From Planctomycetaceae bacterium (lineage in GTDB: Bacteria; Planctomycetota; Planctomycetia; Pirellulales; Pirellulaceae): 61,259 nt of DNA. This document shows, one piece after another, positions 1-8,160 of this stretch. A program made the position numbers and the translations under genes. Every line of letters begins with the position of its first letter. The first letter of the stretch is position 1. Location of the stretch: NCBI GenBank assembly GCA_018660825.1, contig JABJJO010000108.1, positions 1 to 61,259 on the forward strand, written 5' to 3'. The notes beneath the pieces were generated by a model. It was not told where the DNA came from, ran no database searches, and worked only from the letters and a program-made list of their open reading frames with translations.

Positions 1-417
1 AAAGCCAAAGTGATTGGGCCCCCATTTGGGGAGTGACCCGAGGTGCCATTTTCCGGTGAGACAGGTTTCATAGCCGCGGGATTTGAGGGCGGCCGCTAGG
101 GTGACCGTGTCAGTTGGAAGTGCGCGGGTGTTCGTGGGCGAAGTGATTCCGAAGCGACTCCAACAGCGACCGGTGAGCAGTGCCGTGCGAGTGGGTGAGC
201 AGACCGGGGCGACGTAGTGTTGCGTGAGTTCGAGGGACTTGGCAGCCAGTTGCTTGAGGTTTGGCGTAGGTGCGTTTCCCTGGTGGTCATTAAAGGCAAC
301 GTCGGCCCAGCCGAGGTCATCAGCCATGATGAAGACGATGTTCGGTGGCGCGGCTTGTGCGGTCGCCGCGGTTGCGAGACACAACACAAAACAGAATCGT
401 AATATTTTATTAAGCAT
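1..417 (-). CDS. Sulfatase, N-terminal part (cut by window edge)
   Basis: Exported arylsulfatase-type hydrolase that cleaves sulfate esters. Only the first 139 codons are present; the gene runs off the left edge. Reading from ATG at 417 gives a signal peptide (residues 1-22, ending A-Q-A-A), the metal-binding stretch M-A-D-D-L-G-W at about 31-37, and the formylglycine motif C-S-P-T-R with the modifiable Cys at residue 73, followed by the usual L-L-T-G-R. The later G-K-W-H-L motif is also present. This order is diagnostic of family S1 sulfatases. The natural substrate cannot be told from this fragment. The nearest neighbour on the same strand, the HEPN gene, ends 103 bases upstream of the start, so it probably has its own promoter. 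Confidence 0.93.
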   Translation of the reverse strand, partial: MLNKILRFCFVLCLATAATAQAAPPNIVFIMADDLGWADVAFNDHQGNAPTPNLKQLAAKSLELTQHYVAPVCSPTRTALLTGRCWSRFGITSPTNTRALPTDTVTLAAALKSRGYETCLTGKWHLGSLPKWGPNHFGF

Positions 418-520
418 CGATGGTTTCCATTTTTATCAAATAGTATATTTCGTGGTGGCCAGATAGTGTTGCCGATTTGCGTTGAACAGGGACACATTGA
501 TTATAACATTATCGATCGTG

Positions 521-1216
521 CTATTTAACAGGCGCGTAGCACATGGTGCCCCATTCTTCGTACGCACCGTAACGGACAAACACTAACATCGACGCGCGGA
601 CGATGTGGTCTAACATCTCGCTGCACAATGCCACCGAGTCCCTGTTCTCGCGACTGCCGTACGTTGCCGCGCCGTGTATCAACTGACACCTCTGTAAATA
701 TATCCGCCGCACCAATTGATCCAAAATGCTCGTCCAGTTCTCCTCTAAATACCACGTGTGCGAACTGTAGAAATCCTTCCGCGACCGCTTAGCAGCTAAC
801 TCGGTAGGATCGCGCCAAAAATAATTACTCAAGAACTGATTGGTGAAAATTATCTCAACCTGCTCCCGATTTTCCAACAACACCTGCTTAAACAATTCAT
901 CCGCGTCTAATTTCACAATCTTCCCGTTAAACTCCCGCCACGATGAAATGTCCTTCTTCGGAATATTCTCCTCCTCGTTCCACTGACCATACAACGCATT
1001 AAACGCTATCCACTGATACAACAACGCCTTGTCAATATCTTTAACTTCACCAGTCTCTGCCGACACTAACTTCTCAACCTCAGCTAGCCAACTACACGCA
1101 CGATGAAAACGTATCGCTGTATGACTGCCATCAGGATACGTCTTGCTCAACAATTCCTTGTGAGGCATCCAAACACGACGCAAATCGCGAACCGTACACG
1201 TTGCATACTCCGTCAT
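521..1216 (-). CDS. HEPN-domain protein (Apea-like)
   Basis: A 231-residue soluble protein without signal peptide. Residues 65-80 contain a Y-Q-W-I-A-F-N-A-L-Y-G type helix typical of Apea-like HEPN proteins. R-C-Q-L-I-H at residues 176-181 matches the R-x4-6-H motif of HEPN ribonucleases and nucleotide-binding HEPN folds. HEPN proteins are often toxins or RNA-cleaving effectors, but no antitoxin-like partner (MNT nucleotidyltransferase or small DNA-binding protein) is visible next to it. It is the last gene of a minus-strand run after the two TGA-containing genes (66 bases after the stop of the thioredoxin-like gene), so it may be co-transcribed with them. The HEPN assignment is by motif only; its activity is unknown. 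Confidence 0.7.
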   Translation of the reverse strand: MTEYATCTVRDLRRVWMPHKELLSKTYPDGSHTAIRFHRACSWLAEVEKLVSAETGEVKDIDKALLYQWIAFNALYGQWNEEENIPKKDISSWREFNGKIVKLDADELFKQVLLENREQVEIIFTNQFLSNYFWRDPTELAAKRSRKDFYSSHTWYLEENWTSILDQLVRRIYLQRCQLIHGAATYGSRENRDSVALCSEMLDHIVRASMLVFVRYGAYEEWGTMCYAPVK

Positions 1217-1282
1217 GATGAGAATTTCCTTTTCCGGAGTTGAATGGACTTCATATTTACACGTTCGCTGCCGGGACCGCTG

Positions 1283-1738
1283 CTAAGGACGTTTTCTCAA
1301 ATTCCCATGCAGATGTCGTTCCATGAAATTCAGAATAGACTCGAGGGTTTGCGGGTTTTCCAATCTTCCCACCTCAGTAGCATCCGGTCTGAGGATCAAC
1401 ACATAGGCAGAATTACGCTCAACATTCAGACGCGGCACGAACTCAGATCGACCGTTCTTAGTATCCAAACTTCCGTAAATATAGTTCTTCATCAATTTTG
1501 CAAACCGCCGGTTCGCACTCGAACTCTGCTCCAGAACTCGACATTCACTGCCTCATATCGAATCGTACACATAAACGAAAATCGGTAATCCGCGACGCTG
1601 CGCCTTGGACATCGCGTCAGCCAATCCAGTGTCCGGTGAATCCGCTTGAATGACATTCACACACAACACAATCACCAAAGCGGCAAAGCCACCTCGCCAC
1701 CAAAATCCCCCTCCGCTTATATTCAACGCTGGTTCCAC
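1283..1738 (-). CDS. Thioredoxin-like exported protein with in-frame TGA; candidate selenoprotein
   Basis: The reading frame from GTG at 1738 encodes an N-terminal hydrophobic segment (residues 17-30) and then the first helix and strand of a thioredoxin fold ending F-V-Y-V-Y-D-S-I. It meets TGA at 1553-1555 (codon 62), and the same frame continues with G-S-E-C-R-V-L-E-Q and the rest of a thioredoxin-like domain to a stop at 1283. The total is 151 residues if TGA is read. The TGA lies where thioredoxins carry the W-C-x-x-C active site, with a Cys four residues later (C66). A 10-bp perfect hairpin follows at SECIS-like spacing. The start lies 3 bases after the stop of the upstream gene, so the two are co-translated. 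The known family supports a thiol-redox role; decoding as Sec is inferred. Alternatives are a TGG-to-TGA nonsense mutation (a Trp here would align with the Trp of WCxxC) or a base-calling error. Confidence 0.65.
1519..1541 (-). promoter_or_regulatory. SECIS-like stem-loop after in-frame TGA
   Basis: On the minus strand the arms TCGAGTTCTG and CAGAGTTCGA pair over 10 bp (8 Watson-Crick, 2 G-U) around a GAG loop. The arm starts 11 nt after the TGA and the apical loop starts 21 nt after it. The published bacterial SECIS model asks for a loop 16-37 nt downstream, a stem of 4-16 bp and a G among the first two loop bases; all are met. The hairpin lies inside coding sequence and has no U-tract, so it is not an intrinsic terminator. 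SelB binding is inferred, not shown. Confidence 0.55.
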
Positions 1739-1741
1739 AAT

Positions 1742-3793
1742 CTATCGATCACCTTTGAACCGGACTTTGCCTTTGCCCTCGCTGATGTCCCGCCGAATAC
1801 CATCGACCAGTGCCGGGCAACCGCACAAATCAATTCCCTCAAAGCCCTGCTGCTCAATTACTGCGCGATACGTTTCATACATGACAAAGCTTACCCCCTC
1901 ACGAATCGAGGACAACTCACGATGCCATACTTGCAATTCGTTTCGCGGTGCCGGTTTAAAGGAATTGCCAGCAAGCTTATCCAACGTCTCAAGCATATGC
2001 TGTACCATCACGGCCCGCCGACCATAAGCGAGGGCAGTGCGGTCACTCACCTTAGCAACTTGACCCTTGAGAAGTTGATACGTAACCGGATCGCTCGACA
2101 TACTCCAATAATGACTGCGGGCTCCATCTAACAACAACTCCGCAAATGGCATGCGTTCAATTGCGGTCAAGTTGTTTAAACTAAAGGGATTGGCACTCTC
2201 CTGATAACCAACTTCGATCGCACCATGTTCCAACCGAGCGAGCGCTAACACCCAACCAATACCACGGCGGCGAAAATCGTCGTTGGGCACTTGGGGGAAC
2301 TCATGTAAATGTGACTGCTTATACCGTTGTGCGATAGAAGTTCCAGCTAATCTGCCAAAACGACGTGAAAGATTTACATAGACACTAAATTCGTCAAGTT
2401 CCGAGACAATCTCGTTGTACGCCTCCAACTGCTCAGCATTAGCATTCTGTACTAACGGTATCAAGTGATTAAGTGCATTCGCATACTCTTGATAACCTAC
2501 GATCTGGTATGCATCACTCGGGTCGGGAGCATCGAATTCTACTAAATAGGCACGCACGGTGCCTTCAACAAAGTTTTTACCTCAGTGAAAATATTGAGAC
2601 TCTGCAACAACTGAACGCGTCCCGTACTCCACCTTAATGCCACCATTTTCCCAAGACCAAACATATTCATGTCGGCGTCCGACATAAGGTGATGCCAATT
2701 CGTTTTTAACCACAAATGGGTCATTCGCTTGAACCCGGTCTCGAGGCATACTCAGCGCAAATCCCGACGCGGGTATCTTTTTTACATGCTCGCCCTTCAA
2801 CAAACCATTGGCCGCGATTCCTTTGCCATATCGCCCCCGCAACCACCAATGCAAGCCAGTATACAATTGATTCGCAGAACGGAATAACTCTTGATGCGTA
2901 CCTTGCACAATTGCCACCGCCCCCTCGAGTTCCCGCAACTTAGGAGTAGGTACCCCCGCGAAATTTCCCTTGCCCTGCTGCTCTACAAATGCCCGCATGA
3001 CCTTCACATCTTGGTCTAACGCAAACGCCGCTTGTAATCGTTCTTTGAACGATATCGAATCTTCGAGAATACCCAACGCCAATTCGATTCGCCGCTCTCG
3101 TAACGATAGATCCAGCCTCAGGCGTTTCTCAATCTCAACTCCAACGGATTGTCTTACGGATTGAAAATCAAACGACAGTGTCTTCCGTTCAGTGGCGCTT
3201 AGTCGAGCATTCTGCAATACCAACTGTATAGTTCGACCTGCCATTTCCGCCGTCCGACCCAAGTTGGCCAGATCATTCTTATAGACATGCAAATCCCAGA
3301 GGGCACTCTCAAATTCACCTAGCTTCGTCGGTTCGACCGCTGCATCCCCATCTGCATTCATGATGACTGGACGCAATTCACCGCTGATGACTTTTTCAAC
3401 TTCGCTTTTGAAGTGTGGAACCGTAACCAACAACTCTTTCTTAGTAGCAGCAGGCCTAACCACTTTGTTTTGCACCAACAAGTTAAACCTAGACCTAGCA
3501 AGTACAACGCCCAATGCCTCGATCCCTTGGCCAGCTAAATACTCATCTATTTCAGCATTTACCGTCCCTCCAACTTGATTAACAATCATCGCTCCAGAAA
3601 ACACGACGACGTCAAGATTACCCGTTCTATAGGCCGGGATTAATCGTTGATCTAGCTCGACTTTCACGTCTCGAGGAATCGCCCCTTGTATTTGCTGAAC
3701 CGCTGTCAAATCGAACAGCAACACGAGCAACACTAACAACACAGAAAACCGCGATAACAACAGCCTTGGGGCACGACTGTTAATATGTTGCAT
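1742..3793 (-). CDS. Large exported planctomycete protein of unknown function, read through in-frame TGA
   Basis: Two ORFs in one frame, 2582-3793 (403 aa) and 1742-2557 (271 aa), are separated only by TGA at 2582-2584 plus eight sense codons. Joined they give 683 residues with the TGA at codon 404 (Y-F-H-TGA-G-K-N-F-V-E-G). The N terminus has a signal peptide (leucine-rich core, residues 10-35). The rest is mostly helical and charged; I recognise no domain. The downstream half has a C-G-C motif near its end. A 6-bp perfect hairpin follows the TGA at SECIS-like distance. An alternative is that the second half is a separate gene starting at GTG 2557 with GAAGG as ribosome binding site, but it would then lack an export signal. 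The ribosome site for the full gene, AGAGGTGA, lies before ATG 3793. Function is unknown. Confidence 0.5.
2548..2564 (-). promoter_or_regulatory. Second SECIS-like stem-loop after in-frame TGA
   Basis: On the minus strand arms AGGCAC and GTGCCT pair perfectly over 6 bp around loop CGTGC. The stem starts 17 nt and the loop 23 nt after the TGA at 2582-2584, and the second loop base is G, within the bacterial SECIS model. It also overlaps the possible internal GTG start at 2557, so it could instead modulate initiation of a separate downstream gene. Confidence 0.4.
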
Positions 3794-3999
3794 TATACCG
3801 TCACCTCTGTTTTCTCAGGAGCATAACCTAATTACCATTCAATACATCATTATTCTATCTTCTCTCCGCAAAGGCAAGCAGATATCGCAGTTTGTTTATC
3901 CCATTTGCAGCCTGCTATTATCTGCGATCGGTCGATGTTAATTCATGGTAAAATAGTTTGCTACTAACCACATAACTTACCGACGAGGCTTGGTTCACC

Positions 4000-5475
4000 A
4001 TGCGATACCAGTTAACCCTCCTTTTGCTCCTAACCTTCACTACAACCAATGTCCGGGCGGCGGCAGACACTCGCCCTAACCTAGTCATCGTCCTCTGCGA
4101 CGACCTCGGCAATGGTGACCTAGGGTGTTATGGCAACAAAGTCGTCAGCACTCCACATTTGGATCGATTCGCGGCAACTGGCGCAAAGTTTACTCGTTGT
4201 TATTCTGCTGCCCCCAATTGCTCACCGTCACGGACGGGACTAATGACCGGACGCACTCCTTATCGCGCCGGCATCCACAACTGGATTCCACTCGATTCAC
4301 CCATGCACGTCCGACGCCATGAAATTATGTTGTCGCGAATCCTTAAAGAGGCGGGATATCAAACCTGCCACTTTGGTAAATGGCATATGAATGGAAATCT
4401 AACAAACAAAGACCTACCACAACCCGCTGACCATGGTTTCGACTGGTCCTTTGGCACTCAGAATAATGCTTTACCTAGTCATAAAAACCCGACCAATTTT
4501 GTCCGCAACGGCAAACAAACAGGGCAACAACAAGGATTCGCGGCGGATATTGTCACCGACGAAGCTATCCGATGGATCAACGAAGAGCGTGATTCAGAAA
4601 GACCGTTTTTCATGTTTGTCGCCTATCACGAACCACACGAACCCATCGCCTCAAACCATAAATACACCAAGCTGTATGAAAGGAAAGGCAATCCCAGCCG
4701 TTACGACCCAAGCGTTTCTAGTTTCCAAGCACATCACGGAAACCTAACCCAAATGGACTCTGCTTTTGGGCGATTGATGCTCCATCTAGACGAAACACAC
4801 CTGCGTGACAACACCGTCGTGTTGTTCACCAGCGATAATGGCCCAGCGATCACCGGTGCCCATCCCCACGGAAATACTGGCGGCCTACGAGACAAGAAGG
4901 GCTCTGTTTACGAAGGGGGAATCCGTGTACCAGGCATTCTTCAGTGGCCCGCAAAACTAACTCACGCACAAGTCATCGACACACCGATTTCCGGAGTTGA
5001 TGTATTACCCACATTTTGTGATATCGCTGCGGCCAAAATACCAACAGCGCTCAAGCTTGACGGAACAAGCTTCCTACCAGCACTTCAGGGAAAGCCACTC
5101 CGTCGCAATAACCCACTCTATTGGCAATTTCACGGCGCCCGTGGTGAGGACCAAGTAGCCATCATCGATGGTAATTGGAAACTTGTCGGTCAATTTGATG
5201 GAGGCAGTTTGAAGCCACATGGTGATATATTCAAGGAACACCAGAACCGGATCCATAACGTCAAAATCGCGCGATACCGACTGTACAACTTAGCGAACGA
5301 CGAGACAACAGATATGTCGCAAGCGAACCCACAGGTATTGAAACGGTTAACAACCGAGATGACTCGTATGTTTTCATCCGTGCAAGCGGACAACCCGACA
5401 TGGCCAGCATGGGCTTGGCCCCGACTCGAAGGCAAGCAGATCAACGCCTACGTGGAGTCATTGAAGAGGCAGTAG
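4000..5475 (+). CDS. Exported sulfatase (arylsulfatase A type)
   Basis: Secreted or periplasmic sulfatase of 491 residues. A signal peptide covers residues 1-21. C-D-D-L-G at 33-37 supplies metal ligands. The formylglycine motif C-S-P-S-R has its Cys at 74 and is followed by T-G-L-M-T-G-R. H-F-G-K-W-H and F-T-S-D-N-G-P complete the catalytic set, and G-G-I-R-V-P-G is the usual C-terminal-half signature. All expected catalytic residues are visible, so it should be active after maturation by a formylglycine-generating enzyme encoded elsewhere. It is transcribed divergently from the TGA-containing operon across 206 bases and faces the L-fuconate dehydratase gene, which fits use of sulfated fucose-containing glycans. 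The exact substrate is not deducible. Confidence 0.95.
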   Translation: MRYQLTLLLLLTFTTTNVRAAADTRPNLVIVLCDDLGNGDLGCYGNKVVSTPHLDRFAATGAKFTRCYSAAPNCSPSRTGLMTGRTPYRAGIHNWIPLDSPMHVRRHEIMLSRILKEAGYQTCHFGKWHMNGNLTNKDLPQPADHGFDWSFGTQNNALPSHKNPTNFVRNGKQTGQQQGFAADIVTDEAIRWINEERDSERPFFMFVAYHEPHEPIASNHKYTKLYERKGNPSRYDPSVSSFQAHHGNLTQMDSAFGRLMLHLDETHLRDNTVVLFTSDNGPAITGAHPHGNTGGLRDKKGSVYEGGIRVPGILQWPAKLTHAQVIDTPISGVDVLPTFCDIAAAKIPTALKLDGTSFLPALQGKPLRRNNPLYWQFHGARGEDQVAIIDGNWKLVGQFDGGSLKPHGDIFKEHQNRIHNVKIARYRLYNLANDETTDMSQANPQVLKRLTTEMTRMFSSVQADNPTWPAWAWPRLEGKQINAYVESLKRQ

Positions 5476-5524
5476 GATTTCGCGCAACCACGGTGAAATC
5501 GCAAACACGTGTCGCAGCACACCG

Positions 5525-6847
5525 TTAGTTGTCCGGTTTTTTCGACCGAGCTTTCCATACCGGACCATTAGGATATTCGAACTCATCCAAGGATTCCTGT
5601 TTCATGGTGATACTGTAACCAGGTTCCGATGGTGCCACATAACACCCATCGTGTATAACCACTGGATGCTCGAAGTGTTCATGTAAATGGTCAACGTATT
5701 CGATCAGTCGTCCATCCGTAGTCCCACTAACACAAACAAAATCAAACATCGCCAAATGCTGAACATATTCGCACAATCCCACACCACCAGCGTGTGGACA
5801 AACGGGCACTCCGAATTTTTTCGCCATCAAGATAATCGATAAAATCTCATTCACTCCGCCTACTCGTGTACTATCAATCTGACAAACCGTAATCGCTTGT
5901 GCCTGCAATAACTGTTTAAACATGATTCGATTCTGGCACATCTCGCCAGTTGCCACTCCAACCCCCAACGATGCTAAGTTCTTGGCAATTCTCGCATGAC
6001 CTAAGACGTCGTCCGGGCTCGTTGGTTCCTCAATAAACCACGGTTTAAACTCGGCTAGTCGAGTCATATTTTCAATCGCCTCCTCGACTTCCCACACCTG
6101 GTTCGCGTCCATCATAATCGTCGCATCCCAACCAATTTCCTCTCGGATCAATCTCGCTCGATGCATGTCGTCTTCGATATCGCGTCCCACCTTAATTTTA
6201 AAGTGTGACCATCCGCGTTGCACACCTTCGCGGCACAACCGCCGCAGCTTCTCGTCGCTATACCCCAACCAACCCGCTGATGTTGTGTATGAAGGAAAAC
6301 CCGTCTCCTGCAGTTGCTGCACGCGTTCGCCTCGCGCCGACCATGATTGTTGCAATATCTCAAGTGCTTCCTGTGGCGTCAGTGCATCGCTGATGTATCT
6401 GAAATCAATACACTTGACGGTTTCCTCTGGCGTCATATCCACGAGTAATTGCCAAAGCGGTTTACCTTCCTCTTTCGCCCACAAATCCCATACTGCATTG
6501 ACAATAACACCGACCGCAAAATGCATCACGCCTTTGTCTGGTCCCAACCACCGCAGTTGACTGTCACCAGTGACCTCACGCCAAAACCCCCCCATGTCGC
6601 GGGTGATTTCTTCAAGCGTTTTACCTACAACTAACCGTCTCAGAGAATTAACTGCCACGGCAATAAGTTCGGTGCCGCGTCCCAGCGTAAACGACAGTCC
6701 ATGGCCAACCTGACTACCGTCCGTAATCAACGTCAGGTAAGCGCACGAATAGTCAGGATCCGGATTCATTGCGTCAGAACCATCCAAGTTATCCGACGTC
6801 GGAAAACGAATATCACGCACTTGGATGTCAGTAATTGTCAGTGTCAT
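5525..6847 (-). CDS. fucD: L-fuconate dehydratase
   Basis: Cytoplasmic enolase-superfamily enzyme that dehydrates L-fuconate to 2-keto-3-deoxy-L-fuconate in non-phosphorylating L-fucose breakdown. At 440 residues it has family length. Visible catalytic elements are K-x-K at 217-219 (H-F-K-I-K-V-G), Mg ligands in M-M-D-A-N-Q (Asp247), I-E-E-P (Glu273) and G-E-M (Glu302), and the general acid/base His352 in P-H-A-G-G-V-G. The conserved block R-W-L-G-P-D-K-G near residue 99 and the C-terminal G-C-Y-V-A-P...G-Y-S pattern also match FucD/ENOSF1. It lies 25 bases downstream of the end of the alpha/beta-hydrolase gene on the same strand, so the two are probably one operon; the hydrolase may deacylate the sugar or glycan. 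Confidence 0.92.
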   Translation of the reverse strand: MTLTITDIQVRDIRFPTSDNLDGSDAMNPDPDYSCAYLTLITDGSQVGHGLSFTLGRGTELIAVAVNSLRRLVVGKTLEEITRDMGGFWREVTGDSQLRWLGPDKGVMHFAVGVIVNAVWDLWAKEEGKPLWQLLVDMTPEETVKCIDFRYISDALTPQEALEILQQSWSARGERVQQLQETGFPSYTTSAGWLGYSDEKLRRLCREGVQRGWSHFKIKVGRDIEDDMHRARLIREEIGWDATIMMDANQVWEVEEAIENMTRLAEFKPWFIEEPTSPDDVLGHARIAKNLASLGVGVATGEMCQNRIMFKQLLQAQAITVCQIDSTRVGGVNEILSIILMAKKFGVPVCPHAGGVGLCEYVQHLAMFDFVCVSGTTDGRLIEYVDHLHEHFEHPVVIHDGCYVAPSEPGYSITMKQESLDEFEYPNGPVWKARSKKPDN

Positions 6848-6872
6848 ATTGAAACTATCTTTTTCATTTGTG

Positions 6873-8096
6873 TCATTTAGTGGTTACTATCGGCGCACTG
6901 CTAACAGTCACACCGCGTGCATCCTGCAGGTCCACATACCAAACCGTGACATTCTCAGGTGGCGCGGCGCCACTGATTCGAACACCATTTATCGTCAAGT
7001 CCGTAGTCACCCATTTACGGTCCTTATTCAACGCGTGCGACCCCGTGGTGTAATGCAGTCGAGCCGACACCAATTTGGTTTTAGTGCGTACTAATGCCGA
7101 CATCTTTGCATCCGTTATCGTCGGCTTCAAAATCGTCGGCATCGGAGTACCACCTTTGCAATACTGGTCGATAAACACAAAGAATTCAGCAAACCCAAAA
7201 ATATGCCCATGCCGCATCGCTAGTTGGATGCTGTAGTTCTTTTCGCCCGTCACTAGCGCGCACGTTTTCGCATAGCTATCCATCGGGTACGCAAAATCGT
7301 TCGTACCATTTATAAACATCACCGGCATCTTCGTGGAGCCAATATACATCGAGGGGTCCCACAACTTGTGCCACTTAGCAATCTGAGGCGGCGTCATTTT
7401 GGAAAACTCAGACTTGACCCAAGCACTGTTATCCTTCAGGAAACCGCAACCATACACCGGCATCGCGACTTGAAAACGATCGTCCAAACCGGCGACGATA
7501 CAGGTGAGATATCCACCCCAACTAATGCCGGTAACGGCCGTATTAGAAACATCAACTTCATCAAGGCGGCGCAACAGCGAATGCCCGCGTATGACGTTCG
7601 CCACTGCATGGTATGTCCATTGATCCTCTAGCGGCCCATCGATCGTTTGGAACTTATCGCCGTGTGATTGATCCGGCCCACCATCAGCCAGTTTTTTAGC
7701 CCCCCCACCGCGGCCAGCCAAATCCATCGCAATCGCCACGTAACCTCGCTTAGCCCATAGCAACGCCCACTCTGAAAACGCTTTCCCGCCTCCGCCGTGC
7801 ACCAACACGATCGCAGGATGTTTTTCGTGATCATTTTCCATTCCCACTGTTTTCGGAGAAGCATAATAAGCAAACACGCTTGTCGCTTTACCGAGGTAAC
7901 TTTCACCTTCGTATTTAAGAGAATACACCGGTCCAGACTGATCCACCCATTGATATTTCGGGGCAGTAAACAAATGTTTCAGATCCCACGGACTGGATTT
8001 CGGCAGCGGACGAGGCTGTGCTCCCACCAGAGCAGGGCACAGTACAGCCAGCAACAAAACCCGCGTGATACGACATAATCGATTACGGCAATTCAT
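6873..8096 (-). CDS. Exported alpha/beta-hydrolase (acetylxylan-esterase / dienelactone-hydrolase-like)
   Basis: A predicted secreted esterase of 407 residues. I chose ATG 8096 because GGAG lies 6 bases before it; a start 15 bases further upstream is possible but has no ribosome site. A signal peptide occupies residues 1-26 (L-L-L-A-V-L-C-P-A-L-V-G-A). H-G-G-G-G at 100-104 is the oxyanion-hole region. G-I-S-W-G-G carries nucleophile Ser192. The Asp in N-G-T-N-D-F and His in M-R-H-G-H complete the triad. The C-terminal 80 residues form a beta-rich extension resembling that in planctomycete acetylxylan-esterase-like proteins. Its operon position before L-fuconate dehydratase suggests deacylation of a sugar polymer, but the substrate is inferred. 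Confidence 0.85.
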   Translation of the reverse strand: MNCRNRLCRITRVLLLAVLCPALVGAQPRPLPKSSPWDLKHLFTAPKYQWVDQSGPVYSLKYEGESYLGKATSVFAYYASPKTVGMENDHEKHPAIVLVHGGGGKAFSEWALLWAKRGYVAIAMDLAGRGGGAKKLADGGPDQSHGDKFQTIDGPLEDQWTYHAVANVIRGHSLLRRLDEVDVSNTAVTGISWGGYLTCIVAGLDDRFQVAMPVYGCGFLKDNSAWVKSEFSKMTPPQIAKWHKLWDPSMYIGSTKMPVMFINGTNDFAYPMDSYAKTCALVTGEKNYSIQLAMRHGHIFGFAEFFVFIDQYCKGGTPMPTILKPTITDAKMSALVRTKTKLVSARLHYTTGSHALNKDRKWVTTDLTINGVRISGAAPPENVTVWYVDLQDARGVTVSSAPIVTTK

Positions 8097-8160
8097 AGTG
8101 TACTCCATCACAACTTGGCGGCCAAGATTTCAAAAACAATTCAAAGTGGAGTGGACCCGT

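Noticed and set aside
1646-2131. 161-codon plus-strand ORF over the TGA-containing operon
   Set aside because: Translation is low-quality; the opposite strand gives an exported protein and a thioredoxin fold.
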